Shown piece after piece: positions 52,700-63,181 of a stretch of DNA of 64,000 bases (position 1 is the first letter of the stretch; each line of letters opens with the position of its first letter). The DNA comes from Streptomyces luteogriseus (GTDB lineage: Bacteria > Actinomycetota > Actinomycetes > Streptomycetales > Streptomycetaceae). Made by a program: the position numbers and the translations under genes. The notes beneath the pieces were generated by a model, which was not told where the DNA came from, did no database searches, and saw nothing but the letters and a program-made list of their open reading frames with translations. The stretch lies in NCBI RefSeq assembly GCF_014205055.1, contig NZ_JACHMS010000001.1, positions 1,364,001-1,428,000 of the forward strand, read 5' to 3'.

Positions 52700-54172
52700 A
52701 TGAGCCCTCATCCAGCGAACGACCGTCGGCTTCGGCCAACGGCCTCGGTCCGTCTGTCTGGATGGGTTCCGGCTGCAGCGCTCCTCCTGGCCATGACGAC
52801 CTCCTGCATCAGCTCCGCGTCGGGGGACAGCGCCGCCGCGTCCTTCAAGCCCGGCACGGCCGGGGTGGGGGACCGGCTGTTTCCCGCACTCGGCAATGGC
52901 GGCTACGACGTGGCGCATTACGGACTGACCCTGGATTACGCGCCCGAGACCAACCGTCTGAAGGGCACGGCTGTCATCACAGCCCGCGCCACCCGGAACC
53001 TGAGCCGCTTCAACCTGGACCTGGCCGGGCTGCATGTACGCCTGGCCACGGTGCAGGGCGCTGAGGCTCGGTATGCGCGTGAGAAGGACGAGCTGCTGGT
53101 GACACCGGCGAAGCCGGTCAAGGACGGCGATGTCTTCAAGACGGTCGTCACCTACGACGGCACCCCCCGCACGATCGAGAATGACGACGGAAGCCTGGAA
53201 GGCTGGATCGAGACCGACGACGGCTCGACCGCCCTCGGTCAGCCTGCCGGTTCCATGACCTGGTTCCCGGGCAACCACCACCCCTCGGACAAAGCCACGT
53301 ACGACATCACGGTCACCGTGCCCAAAGACGAGGACGGCGACCCCTACGACGTGGTCAGCAACGGGGAATTGACCAGGGAAGAGGACAAGGGCGAGACAGT
53401 GACCCGGCACTGGCGCACCAAGGAGCCCATGGCCACCTACCTCGCCACCATCTCCGTGGGGTACTTCGAGGTCGACAAGGGCTGGACCGACGACGACCTG
53501 CCCGTCTACATCGCCACCGACCCCGACGAGTCCGAAAACGCCGCAAACGTCAAAGATCTGGTGCCCGAGATCCTCGGCTGGGCGAGCGGACGCTTCGGCC
53601 CCTACCCCTTCTCGTCCACCGGCGCCATCGTCGACCATGTCCCCGATCTCGGCTACGCCCTGGAAACGCAGACGAAGCCCTACTTCGAGGAGGCGCCGGA
53701 CGAGACGCTGCTCGTGCACGAACTGGCGCACCAGTGGTTCGGTAACTCCATCACCCCGCGCGTGTGGAAGGACATCTGGCTCAACGAGGGCATGGCCACC
53801 TACGCGGAGTGGCTCTGGGAGGAGAAGCAGGGCGGCAGGAACGCCGATGAGATCTTCGAGGACTTCTACGGCGGCACGGATTCCGAGAGCGAGGGCATCT
53901 GGGCCTTTCCTCCGGCCGATCCCCCCAGCGCGGCGCGTGTCTCCGACCCGCCCGTCTATGGACGCGGCGCCATGGTCGTGCACAAGGTGCGTAAGGCCGT
54001 CGGCGACGAGACCTTCTTCGACATTCTCCGTACCTGGACCCGACAGCACCGGCACGGCAACGCCGACACCCCACAGTTCATCGACCTGTGTGAGGGCAAA
54101 TCCGGGAAGAACCTGACGAAGCTCTTCGACGTCTGGCTCTTCGACAAGAAGAAGCCGTCCCGGATGCAATGA
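52700..54172 (+). CDS. M1 family zinc metallopeptidase, probable lipoprotein
   Basis: 490-residue aminopeptidase N-type enzyme. The N-terminal hydrophobic stretch [13 protein letters not shown] suggests a lipoprotein signal with Cys around residue 37, although the lipobox is weak. A beta-saddle domain (about 55-230) binds the peptide N-terminus. The zinc site is [10 protein letters not shown] with His340, Glu341 and His344, and Glu363 in [12 protein letters not shown]. The usual GAMEN motif is not recognisable: the segment [12 protein letters not shown] stands in its place, as in secreted bacterial relatives. ATG 52700 with GGAG seven bases upstream. Codon third positions are a little less GC-biased in the first third. 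Confidence 0.9.
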   Translation: MSPHPANDRRLRPTASVRLSGWVPAAALLLAMTTSCISSASGDSAAASFKPGTAGVGDRLFPALGNGGYDVAHYGLTLDYAPETNRLKGTAVITARATRNLSRFNLDLAGLHVRLATVQGAEARYAREKDELLVTPAKPVKDGDVFKTVVTYDGTPRTIENDDGSLEGWIETDDGSTALGQPAGSMTWFPGNHHPSDKATYDITVTVPKDEDGDPYDVVSNGELTREEDKGETVTRHWRTKEPMATYLATISVGYFEVDKGWTDDDLPVYIATDPDESENAANVKDLVPEILGWASGRFGPYPFSSTGAIVDHVPDLGYALETQTKPYFEEAPDETLLVHELAHQWFGNSITPRVWKDIWLNEGMATYAEWLWEEKQGGRNADEIFEDFYGGTDSESEGIWAFPPADPPSAARVSDPPVYGRGAMVVHKVRKAVGDETFFDILRTWTRQHRHGNADTPQFIDLCEGKSGKNLTKLFDVWLFDKKKPSRMQ

Positions 54173-54442
54173 GAGCGGCCGGATGGGAGAAGGGCTAGAT
54201 CGCAGGTGAGGGGGCACTTCTCGGCAGGAACCACCCCAGCCCCCCGGCTACACACGCACCTGCACCAAACCACCCACCGGCCGCTCAACTGGCCGAATCC
54301 GGGCGCTGAACGGCGGGTCCCCGTCACCGCGCGGCCACGGAGCGAGTTCGCACTTCCGCACCACAGACACTCGTGTGACACTGTCGTTCCGTCCGCCGTG
54401 CGGACCCGCTCCGCACCTTCCGTCCCCCACGAGAAGGGCGCC

Positions 54443-55111
54443 GTGCGTTCCCTACCTCTGCCCCTCGCCCTGACCGCCCGGCTGTCCCCGGTGGTGGTGC
54501 TCGCCGCGGCGGGCTGGGCACTGTCGTCCGGTCCGTTCGCCGCGCCGCAGGCCGCCGAGCACAAGCCGGCCGAGGAGAAGACCGAGACCCGGTCCGCGTC
54601 CGCCCCGTCGACGTCGACGGCGCCGAAGGCGTACTCGGCCGCGCCCGCCCCGTGCGAGAGCGTCGCCGAGAAGACGATCGAGTCGCTGGTGCCGGGCGCC
54701 AAGACGGCCGGCAAGGAGATCCCCTCCACGGACACGGAGCTGCGCCGCACCTGCTCCTGGAACGCGCTCAAGGGGTACGACTACCGCTGGCTCGACGTCT
54801 CCTACGAGGTCATGGAGTCGGACGACGCCGCGCAGAAGTCGTACGAGGCGCACCTCGGCAAGAAGAGCGGCGGCGGGGCCGTCCCCGGTCTGGGGGACAG
54901 CGCGTACTCCGTCGTCAACCTCACCACCGAGGACAAGCAGCAGACCCGCGAGGGCGTCGTCATCGCCCGCGCCTCCAACGCGCTGGTGACGATCACCTAC
55001 AACGGCAGTGACTTCGAGTCGAAGAAGGCGCCCAGTACGGACACGATCAACAAGGGCGCCATCAAGGCCGCGAAGGAAGCGGTGGCCGCGCTGGAGAGCG
55101 ACAAGGGCTGA
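54443..55111 (+). CDS. Secreted DUF3558-like protein
   Basis: 222-residue exported protein of unknown function. An N-terminal signal or anchor (LALTARLSPVVVLAAAGWAL) is followed by a low-complexity linker rich in Ala, Ser, Thr, Lys and Glu (about 40-68). A globular domain starts at CESVAEKTIESLVPGAK and has a second Cys in RRTCSWNALKGYDYRWLDVSYEV, probably a disulfide; this cysteine layout is typical of Streptomyces DUF3558 proteins. The GTG at 54443 with GAGAAGGG upstream was chosen since the signal starts there; the frame is open back to 54206. Confidence 0.75.
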   Translation: MRSLPLPLALTARLSPVVVLAAAGWALSSGPFAAPQAAEHKPAEEKTETRSASAPSTSTAPKAYSAAPAPCESVAEKTIESLVPGAKTAGKEIPSTDTELRRTCSWNALKGYDYRWLDVSYEVMESDDAAQKSYEAHLGKKSGGGAVPGLGDSAYSVVNLTTEDKQQTREGVVIARASNALVTITYNGSDFESKKAPSTDTINKGAIKAAKEAVAALESDKG

Positions 55112-55135
55112 GCGCCCTCCAGCGCGCCGCCTTTC

Positions 55136-56656
<1,521 letters not shown>

Positions 56657-56748
56657 GGGCCGGGCCAATCAGGGGAGGTGGGACGGGAAAGGCCGTGCGG
56701 TGACGCCGATGGGGGGTGCGCTCCGGGTGCGGCGGGGAGCGTCCTGGG

Positions 56749-56776
56749 CCCCCTTCCCGAGCCGCTGGGAAGGGGG
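56749..56776 (-). terminator. Perfect 10-bp hairpin between the LLM and permease genes
   Basis: CCCCCTTCCC (56749-56758) pairs exactly with GGGAAGGGGG (56767-56776) over an 8-nt loop. It begins 28 bp past the LLM stop on the minus strand. It may terminate partially or tune permease expression inside the operon. Confidence 0.55.
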
Positions 56777-56803
56777 AGTTCACAGGGGGTGGGGCGGCGG
56801 AGG

Positions 56804-57826
56804 TCAGCCGTTGACGGCCGGGATCACCCGGGATCCGTAGGCCTCGATCACGGCCTCCTGCGCGTCGTGCATGTCGTAGACGGCGAACTGGTCCACGCCG
56901 AGCGCGCGCAGCGCGTCCAGCTTCTCGATGTGCTTCTCGACCGGGCCGATCAGGCAGAACCGCTCGACGATCTCGTCGGGCACGAACTGGGTGTCCGGGT
57001 TGCCGGTGCGGCCGTGGTGGGAGTAGTCGTAGCCCTGGCGGGCCTTGATGTACTCGGTGAGTTCGTCGGGGACGGCGGCCGAGTGCTCCCCGTACTTGGA
57101 GACCAGGTCGGCCACGTGGTTGCCGACCATGCCGCCGAACCAGCGGCACTGTTCCCGCGCGTGGGCGAGCGCCTCGGGCGAGTCGTCCTCGGTGACGTAC
57201 GCCGGTGCGGCCACACAGATGGTGACCTCGGCGGGGTCCCGGCCGGCGGCGACGGCCGCGTCCTTCACGGCCTTGACCATGTACTCGGTGAGGTAGAGGT
57301 CGGCCAGCTGGAGGATGAACCCGTCCGCCTCCTCACCGGCCATCTTCAGCGCCTTGGGGCCGTACGCGGCCATCCACACGGGCAGTTCGGCGCCCTCGCC
57401 GATCCACGGGAAGCGGACGACGGTGCCGCCGCCGAGGTCGGCCTCCCGTCCGCTGCCGAGGTCCCTGATGACCTTCATGGCCTCGCTGATCCGGGCCAGG
57501 GTGTTGGGCTTGCGGCCGGCCACGCGCATCGCGGAGTCGCCGCGGCCGATGCCGCAGACCGTGCGGTTGCCGAACATGTCGTTGAGGGTGGCGAAGGTGG
57601 AGGCGGTGACCTCCCAGGTGCGGGTGCCCGGGTTGGTCACCATCGGGCCGACCTTCAGGGTCGTGGTGTTGGCGAGGATCTGGCTGTAGATCACGAACGG
57701 TTCCTGCCACAGCACGGCGGAGTCGAAGGTCCAGCCGTAGGTGAAGCCGTTGCGTTCCGCCCGCTTCATCAGGCTGATCACCCGCGAGGCCGGCGGGTCG
57801 GCCTGCAGCACGAGTCCGAAGTCCAT
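56804..57826 (-). CDS. LLM-class F420-dependent oxidoreductase (TIGR03842-like)
   Basis: 340-residue luciferase-like TIM barrel: MDFGLVLQADPPASRVISLMKRAE, ILANTTTLKVGPMVTNPGTR (F420/flavin-contact segment), NDMFGNRTVCGIGRGDSAMR and LPVWMAAYGPKALKMAGEEADG. The sequence resembles F420-dependent members (Mer/Fgd-like) found beside dihydropyrimidinase in actinomycetes. ATG 57826 with AGGAG eight bases upstream lies 12 bp after the dihydropyrimidinase stop, so it belongs to the pyrimidine operon. The reaction is unknown; reduction of uracil/thymine with F420H2 or oxidation of a pathway intermediate are both possible. Confidence 0.87.
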   Translation of the reverse strand: MDFGLVLQADPPASRVISLMKRAERNGFTYGWTFDSAVLWQEPFVIYSQILANTTTLKVGPMVTNPGTRTWEVTASTFATLNDMFGNRTVCGIGRGDSAMRVAGRKPNTLARISEAMKVIRDLGSGREADLGGGTVVRFPWIGEGAELPVWMAAYGPKALKMAGEEADGFILQLADLYLTEYMVKAVKDAAVAAGRDPAEVTICVAAPAYVTEDDSPEALAHAREQCRWFGGMVGNHVADLVSKYGEHSAAVPDELTEYIKARQGYDYSHHGRTGNPDTQFVPDEIVERFCLIGPVEKHIEKLDALRALGVDQFAVYDMHDAQEAVIEAYGSRVIPAVNG

Positions 57827-57837
57827 CTGCGCCACTC

Positions 57838-59238
57838 CTAGTTGAGGTACTGACAGGTGGATCGCGGGGTGAACACGCCGTGCCCGGCGCGGCCGGTGTA
57901 CTCCCGCTCGGTGATGACGGGCTCGCCGCGCGAGAGGACCGTCTCCACCCGGCCGGTGGTGCGTTTGCCCTCGTACGCCGAGTAGTCGACGTTCATGTGG
58001 TGCGTCTCGGCGGACATGACCTGCTCGGCGTGCGGGTCGTAGATGACGACGTCGGCGTCGGCGCCCGGGGCGATGGTGCCCTTCTTCGGGTAGAGACCGA
58101 ACATCCGGGCCGGGGTCGCGCAGGCGATCTCGATCCAGCGGCGGCGCGAGATGTGCCCGTCGACGACCGCCTGGTGGAGGAGGTCCATACGGTTCTCCAC
58201 GCCCGGCAGCCCGTTGGGGATCTTGGAGAAGTCGCCGCGGCCCAGGTCCTTCTGACCGGTGAAGCAGAAGGGGCAGTGGTCGGTGGAGACGACCTGGAGG
58301 TCGTTCGTCCGCAGCCCCCGCCACAGCGCGGCCTGGTGCTCCTTCGGCCTCAGCGGGGTGCTGCACACGTACTTCGCGCCCTCGAAGCCGGGCTCGGCGA
58401 GGTTGTCGGTGGACAGGAACAGGTACTGCGGGCACGTCTCGCCGAAGACGTTCAGTCCCTCGTCGCGGGCCCGGGCCAGCTCGGCGACCGCCTCCGTCGC
58501 CGAGACGTGCACGACGTACAGGGGCGCACCGGCCACCTGCGCGAGTTTGATCGCCCGGTGGGTTGCCTCCGCCTCCAGCAGGGCCTTGCGGACCTCGCCG
58601 TGGTAGCGCGGGTCGGTCTCGCCCCGGGCGAGCGCCTGCTCGACCAGGACGTCGATCGCGATGCCGTTCTCGGCGTGCATCATGATCAGGCCGCCGTTGT
58701 CGGCGGAGCGCTGCATGGCGCGCAGGATCTGGCCGTCGTCGCTGTAGAAGACGCCCGGGTAGGCCATGAACTGCTTGAAGGAGGTGATGCCCTCCTCGAC
58801 CAGGTGGTCCATCTCCTTGAGGGTGTGCTCGTTGACGTCGGAGACGATCATGTGGAAGCCGTAGTCGATCGCGCAGTTGCCGTCGGCCTTGGCGTGCCAG
58901 GTGTCGAGGCCCTCGCGCAGGGTGTGGCCGACGCTCTGCACGGCGAAGTCGATGATCGTCGTCGTGCCGCCCCAGGCTGCGGCCCGGGTGCCGGTCTCGA
59001 AGGTGTCGGAGGCGAAGGTGCCGCCGAAGGGCAGTTCCATGTGGGTGTGGGCGTCGACGCCGCCGGGGATGACGTACTTTCCGGTGGCGTCGATGGTCCG
59101 GTCCGCGGTGAAGGATTCGGCGGCGGCGGTGCCGGAGGCTGCGAGGGCGGCGATTCGGCCGTCCTCGATCAGGACGTCGGCGTGGATCTCGTCGGACGCG
59201 GTGACTACTAGGCCGCCGCGAATGACTGTACGGCTCAT
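57838..59238 (-). CDS. hydA: Dihydropyrimidinase (D-hydantoinase)
   Basis: 466-residue cyclic amidohydrolase that opens dihydrouracil, dihydrothymine or 5-substituted hydantoins to N-carbamoyl products. The binuclear metal site is complete: His64 and His66 in VDAHTHMELP, carbamylated Lys155 in ITSFKQFMAY, His188 in MMHAEN, His244 in VVHVSA and Asp320 in STDHCPF. Length and motifs match bacterial D-hydantoinases. The start ATG 59238 lies 64 bp after the upstream nitrilase-type gene, with a genus-typical repeat between them. The LLM gene follows at 11 bp. Confidence 0.95.
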   Translation of the reverse strand: MSRTVIRGGLVVTASDEIHADVLIEDGRIAALAASGTAAAESFTADRTIDATGKYVIPGGVDAHTHMELPFGGTFASDTFETGTRAAAWGGTTTIIDFAVQSVGHTLREGLDTWHAKADGNCAIDYGFHMIVSDVNEHTLKEMDHLVEEGITSFKQFMAYPGVFYSDDGQILRAMQRSADNGGLIMMHAENGIAIDVLVEQALARGETDPRYHGEVRKALLEAEATHRAIKLAQVAGAPLYVVHVSATEAVAELARARDEGLNVFGETCPQYLFLSTDNLAEPGFEGAKYVCSTPLRPKEHQAALWRGLRTNDLQVVSTDHCPFCFTGQKDLGRGDFSKIPNGLPGVENRMDLLHQAVVDGHISRRRWIEIACATPARMFGLYPKKGTIAPGADADVVIYDPHAEQVMSAETHHMNVDYSAYEGKRTTGRVETVLSRGEPVITEREYTGRAGHGVFTPRSTCQYLN

Positions 59239-59274
59239 CGGTCGCTCCTCACGGTGTGCGCGTGACGGTTGTTC

Positions 59275-59306
59275 GTGGCTGGTCGCGCAGTTCCTCGCGC
59301 CCCTAA
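59275..59306 (-). repeat. Copy of the common Streptomyces GCGCAGTTCC(C/T)CGCGCCCCT repeat
   Basis: GGTCGCGCAGTTCCTCGCGC followed by CCCTA, in the short gap between the two pyrimidine genes, matches a short intergenic element I know to be very frequent in Streptomyces genomes. Its tail reaches the last codons of the nitrilase-type gene (stop at 59303-59305). Confidence 0.65.
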
Positions 59307-60145
59307 GGCGCCGTCAGCGGACCGTAGGCTCCCGGCGCGCGGTCCCGGTAGAACTGCCAGCGGTCGCGGACCTCGCGGAGTTTGGCCATGTCCAGGTCCC
59401 TCACCACCAGTTCGGGCTCCTTGTCGCTCGCCACCTCGCCGACGAACTGGGCCTCGGGGTCCACGAAGTACGAGGTGCCGTAGAAGTCGTTGTCGCCGTA
59501 CTCCTCGACGCCGACCCTGTTGATCGCGCCGACGAAGTACTCGTTGGCGACGGCCGCCGCCGGCTGTTCCAGCTGCCAGAGGTAGCCGGACAGGCCGCGC
59601 GAGGTGGCCGACGGGTTGAAGACGATCTCGGCACCCGCGAGGCCCAGGGCGCGCCAGCCCTCCGGGAAGTGGCGGTCGTAGCAGATGTAGACGCCGACAC
59701 GGCCGACCTTCGTGTCGAAGACGGGCCAGCCGCTGTTGCCCGGGCGGAAGTAGAACTTCTCCCAGAAGCCCTTGACCTGGGGGATGTGGGTCTTGCGGTA
59801 CTTGCCGAGGTAGGAGCCGTCCGCGTCGATCACGGCGGCGGTGTTGTAGAGGACGCCGGGCTGCTCCTCCTCGTACATCGGCAGCACCAGGACGATGCCC
59901 AGTTCTTTCGCGAGGGCCTGGAAGCGGCGCACGACGGGGCCCTCGGGGATCTGCTCGGCGTACTCGTAGAAGGCCGGGTCCTGGACCTGGCAGAAGTACG
60001 GTCCGTAGAACAGCTCCTGGAAGCACAGGACTTGGGCGCCCTGGGCGGCCGCGTCGCGGGCCGCCTGTTCGTGGACCTGGATCATCGACTCCTTGTCGCC
60101 CGTCCAGGCGGTCTGGAAGACGGCGGCGCGGATCACTCGGCTCAT
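59303..60145 (-). CDS. Carbon-nitrogen hydrolase, beta-ureidopropionase/N-carbamoylase-like (paralogue 1)
   Basis: 280-residue nitrilase-superfamily amidase. The Glu-Lys-Cys triad is Glu44 in CFQELFYGPYF, Lys118 in KYRKTHIPQ and Cys155 in VYICYDRHFPEG. The extended segment NRVGVEEYGDNDFYGTSYF marks the beta-ureidopropionase/N-carbamoyl amino acid hydrolase branch. It converts N-carbamoyl-beta-alanine (or an N-carbamoyl amino acid) to the amino acid, CO2 and ammonia, the step after dihydropyrimidinase. ATG 60145 is the first start of the downstream operon. A close paralogue starts the other half of the cluster (63178-64000). Confidence 0.92.
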   Translation of the reverse strand: MSRVIRAAVFQTAWTGDKESMIQVHEQAARDAAAQGAQVLCFQELFYGPYFCQVQDPAFYEYAEQIPEGPVVRRFQALAKELGIVLVLPMYEEEQPGVLYNTAAVIDADGSYLGKYRKTHIPQVKGFWEKFYFRPGNSGWPVFDTKVGRVGVYICYDRHFPEGWRALGLAGAEIVFNPSATSRGLSGYLWQLEQPAAAVANEYFVGAINRVGVEEYGDNDFYGTSYFVDPEAQFVGEVASDKEPELVVRDLDMAKLREVRDRWQFYRDRAPGAYGPLTAP

Positions 60146-60211
60146 CGGGACCTCCGGTCGCTCGGTGTGCCGTGAGCCTAGGGAGGGCGGAAGGCGTCTT
60201 TGAGTTGCAGC

Positions 60212-60304
60212 GTGTCACGTCCGAGGGCGTGCGGCGTGCCACCGTGTCACTCTTTCGTGGACCCATGTTTCACCGCCGTTTTCCCAGGTGGTCGCGTGTT
60301 TCAC
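60212..60304. promoter_or_regulatory. Four GTG(T)TCAC-type repeats in the promoter of the hydA operon
   Basis: GTGTCAC occurs at 60212-60218 and 60244-60250, and TGTTTCAC at 60266-60273 and 60297-60304, in the 155-bp gap between the PucR gene and the nitrilase-type gene. Spacings of 32, 22 and 31 bp are near multiples of a helical turn. They are candidate PucR-binding sites. On the minus strand they read GTGACA and GTGAAACA. Confidence 0.45.
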
Positions 60305-61866
60305 TGCTGTTGCGCGTCGTGTGCGAGGAGTGCGATGTGCACCGAGGCGGCCTGCTCGAAGTCGTCGAGGTCCACCCCGAGGCGCACCTGTATGGACTCC
60401 AGGCGGCGGTAGAGGGCCGGCCGGGAGACGTGGTGGAGCTGGGCCGTGCGGGACTTGTTGCGGCCGGTGGCGAGGTAGGTGCGCAGGACCGACAACAGGT
60501 CCTCGTCGGTCTCGCGCAGCAGCCCGTCCAGCTCCCGCTCCGCGAACGACTGAACATGCGGATCGTCGCGCAGCAGCCGGATCAGGCCCCGCAGGTGGAC
60601 GTCCTTCAGACGTACGACCGGCGGGAGTTCGAGGACGGTGGAGGAGTCGGCGACGGCGTCCGCGACGTGCTGGGCCTCGCGCAGTCCGGTGGGTACGTCG
60701 TCCCAGGCGGCGCGGGGTTCGGCCGCCGCCACGACCGTGTGGTCCGGGCCGGTCTCGGTGCGCAGCCGGGTCGCGAAGTGCGCGGCGAGGGCGCCCGCGT
60801 CCTGGTCCCGGGGCAGGCTGAGCAGCACGGCGGTGGCACCGTCCGCGAGTTCGGCGACCAGCCCGGGCAGGCCCAGCAGACGCAGGAGCCGTTCGAGCCG
60901 GGCGGGGTCGCCGTCGCGGACGACCAGCGGCACGAAGGTGCGCCGGTTGACCGGCAGCCCGGCCGCGCGCGCCCGGGGCAGCAGTTGCCGTGCCGGCACG
61001 ACACCGCTGACCAGGTCCGTCAGCAGGCTCTGTGCGGACTGCTCCTCCCAGGAGCACGCGGCGCCGCCGCCGAGCATGCGGTGCAGGACGAGGGCCTCGG
61101 CGGCGCGGTCGGCCAGCAGCCGTCCGGTGGCGGTGTCGCCCCGGTAGCCACACAGCACGATCCGGCCCCACCGCTCGCCGCGCCCGCCCAGTTCGGCGCG
61201 GATCCAGCCGTCGCCCTCGGTGCCGCCGGCCTGCCGGGCGATGCGCTCCCAGTCGCGCAGCACGTCGTCGACCGCGGGACGCTCCCCGGCCGTGCCGAGG
61301 ACGCGGTGGGCGAGGTTGGTGACGACGACCGGGCAGGCGCTGTGCCGGGCGACCTCGTCGAGCAGGCGTTGCAGGGGGGCGCCGGCGGTGATGAGCGCGG
61401 TGAGTTCGGTGCGGACGGCCTCGGAGAGGCTGACGGCGGCGAACTTGCGCCGCACGAGCCGCGACTGGACCTCCTCGGTCAGTTCGGCGAAGGGGAACGG
61501 CCGGTGCAGGACGACCATCGGCAGTCCGCACCGTTCGGCCGCCCGGCGCATCACGTCCGGCGCCGCGGGGAAGGCGCGGCCGAGTCCGAGGACGACGGCG
61601 GCGGCCTCGGCACGGTGCAGCGACCGGACGTACTCGGCCTGTTTGTCCTCGTCGCCGGCGAGCAGCACACCGGTGGTGAGGACCATCTCGCCGCCGGTGA
61701 GCATCACTCCGACGTCGGCGGCCTCGGCGACGTGCACCCAGCGCACCGGCCGGTCGAGGTGGCTCGCGCCGGCCACCACCTCGGGCTCCCCGGCGAGCAC
61801 CCGCTCCAGCGTGAGGACCTGCCGCACCGAGAGCGCGGGCTCCAGGGAATCCAGGGTGATGGTCAT
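60301..61866 (-). CDS. PucR family transcriptional regulator
   Basis: 521-residue regulator with the PucR N-terminal domain (about 15-135: LSVRQVLTLERVLAGEPEVVAG and VGVMLTGGEMVLTTG), a central GGDEF-like/CdaR region, and the C-terminal PucR helix-turn-helix (about 455-515: LLSVLRTYLATGRNKSRTAQLHHVSRPALYRRLESI). PucR activates purine catabolism genes in Bacillus, and relatives control other nitrogen pathways. Its location between the two halves of the cluster makes it the likely activator for pyrimidine/hydantoin use. ATG 61866; the aminotransferase gene lies 28 bp upstream on the same strand. Confidence 0.9.
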   Translation of the reverse strand: MTITLDSLEPALSVRQVLTLERVLAGEPEVVAGASHLDRPVRWVHVAEAADVGVMLTGGEMVLTTGVLLAGDEDKQAEYVRSLHRAEAAAVVLGLGRAFPAAPDVMRRAAERCGLPMVVLHRPFPFAELTEEVQSRLVRRKFAAVSLSEAVRTELTALITAGAPLQRLLDEVARHSACPVVVTNLAHRVLGTAGERPAVDDVLRDWERIARQAGGTEGDGWIRAELGGRGERWGRIVLCGYRGDTATGRLLADRAAEALVLHRMLGGGAACSWEEQSAQSLLTDLVSGVVPARQLLPRARAAGLPVNRRTFVPLVVRDGDPARLERLLRLLGLPGLVAELADGATAVLLSLPRDQDAGALAAHFATRLRTETGPDHTVVAAAEPRAAWDDVPTGLREAQHVADAVADSSTVLELPPVVRLKDVHLRGLIRLLRDDPHVQSFAERELDGLLRETDEDLLSVLRTYLATGRNKSRTAQLHHVSRPALYRRLESIQVRLGVDLDDFEQAASVHIALLAHDAQQQ

Positions 61867-61894
61867 GGCGCCGTATCCCTTGCTCAGTGCACTG

Positions 61895-63181
61895 CTACCG
61901 GATGCTCCTCAGAGCGTTCTCGAGGATCGCGGCGCCCTCCTCGGCCTCCGCGACGTTGAGGGACAGCGGCGGGGCGACACGCAGCGAACTGGTGTTGTGC
62001 CCGCCGCCCTTGCCGATCAGCAGGCCGCCCTCGCGGGCCGCCTCCTGGACGGCCGCGGCGGTGAGCGGATCGGCCTCGTCGGTCCCCGGTTTCGTGATCT
62101 CGATGCCGATCATCAGCCCGCGTCCGCGTACCTCCCGTACGGCCGGGACCTGCGCGGCGACGGCCCGCAGCCGCTCGATGAGCAGGCCGCCGACGCGCCG
62201 GGCGTTGCCCTGGAGATCGTGCTCCAGCAGGTAGGTGAGGTTGGCGAGGCCCGCCGCCATGGTGATCTGGGTGCCGCCGAAGGTGGAGATACTGTTGGAG
62301 TCCAGGCAGTTCATGATCTCGGAGCGGGCGACGACCCCGCCGATGGACATGCCGTTGCCGATGCCCTTGGCGAAGGTCATGATGTCGGGCGGCCCGTTGC
62401 GCCCGTGGGCCTGCCAGCCCCAGAAGTGCTCGCCGGTGCGGCCCCAGCCGGTCTGCACCTCGTCGGCGATCCACAGGATGCCGCGCTCGTGCAGCACCTC
62501 TCGGAAGGCGGCGTACAGCCCGTCCGGCGGGGCCGTGAAGCCGCCGACGCCCTGGACGGGTTCGGCGATCAGCGCGGCCGGTGCGCGGGTGTGACCGAGC
62601 AGGTCCTTGAGGTCCTCGACGCAGGCCGCGATGTAGGCGTCGTCGCTGAGGGAGGCGAACGGGCCGCGGGTGCGCACGCCGCCGTGCACGTACAGCGTCT
62701 GGAGCGGGGAGAGCGAGGTCGGGGACCAGCCGCTGTTGCCGGTGATGCCGACGGCGCTGAAGGAGCGGCCGTGGTAGCTGTTGCGCATCGCGAGGATCGT
62801 GTTGCTGCGCCGGTACGCCGTGGCCAGCAGCAGGGCGGTGTCGTTGGCCTCGGTGCCGGACGTGGTGAAGAAGACCCGGGCGTCCGGGATGCCGCTCAAC
62901 TGCGCGATGCGCTCGGCGAGTTCCACCATCGGGCGGTTGAGGTACAGGGTCGAGGAGTGGATGATCCGCCCGGCCTGCTCGGTCACCGCCTTGGTCACCT
63001 CGGGCAGCGCGTGCGCCGTCATGGTGGTGAGGATGCCGCCGAAGAAGTCGAGGTAGCGGTTGCCCTGGGCGTCCCAGACGTGGCGGCCCTCGCCGTGGGT
63101 GATCTCGAGGGGCTCCTCGTAGTAGAGGGCGAGCCAGTCGGGGAGCACGGCCCGGTGGCGGCCCAGGAGGTCGTTGGTCAC
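61895..63181 (-). CDS. Class III aminotransferase, likely beta-alanine (or 3-aminoisobutyrate):pyruvate type
   Basis: 428-residue PLP enzyme. The Schiff-base lysine is Lys272 in DIMTFAKGIGNG; the Asp contacting the cofactor is in ILWIADEVQTGWGRTG; the substrate segment NSYHGRSFSAVG and the phosphate-binding GTEANDTAL loop are present. The family includes AGXT2-like beta-alanine/3-aminoisobutyrate:pyruvate aminotransferases. As the next step after beta-ureidopropionase it would turn beta-alanine into malonate semialdehyde. GTG 63181 overlaps the stop of the upstream nitrilase-type gene by 4 bp (GTGA). Confidence 0.9.
   Translation of the reverse strand: MTNDLLGRHRAVLPDWLALYYEEPLEITHGEGRHVWDAQGNRYLDFFGGILTTMTAHALPEVTKAVTEQAGRIIHSSTLYLNRPMVELAERIAQLSGIPDARVFFTTSGTEANDTALLLATAYRRSNTILAMRNSYHGRSFSAVGITGNSGWSPTSLSPLQTLYVHGGVRTRGPFASLSDDAYIAACVEDLKDLLGHTRAPAALIAEPVQGVGGFTAPPDGLYAAFREVLHERGILWIADEVQTGWGRTGEHFWGWQAHGRNGPPDIMTFAKGIGNGMSIGGVVARSEIMNCLDSNSISTFGGTQITMAAGLANLTYLLEHDLQGNARRVGGLLIERLRAVAAQVPAVREVRGRGLMIGIEITKPGTDEADPLTAAAVQEAAREGGLLIGKGGGHNTSSLRVAPPLSLNVAEAEEGAAILENALRSIR

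Noticed and set aside
52700..54172. Horizontal transfer of the M1 peptidase gene
   Set aside because: Third positions look slightly less GC-rich in the first third only, and the rest matches neighbours; no mobile element or flanking repeat supports transfer.
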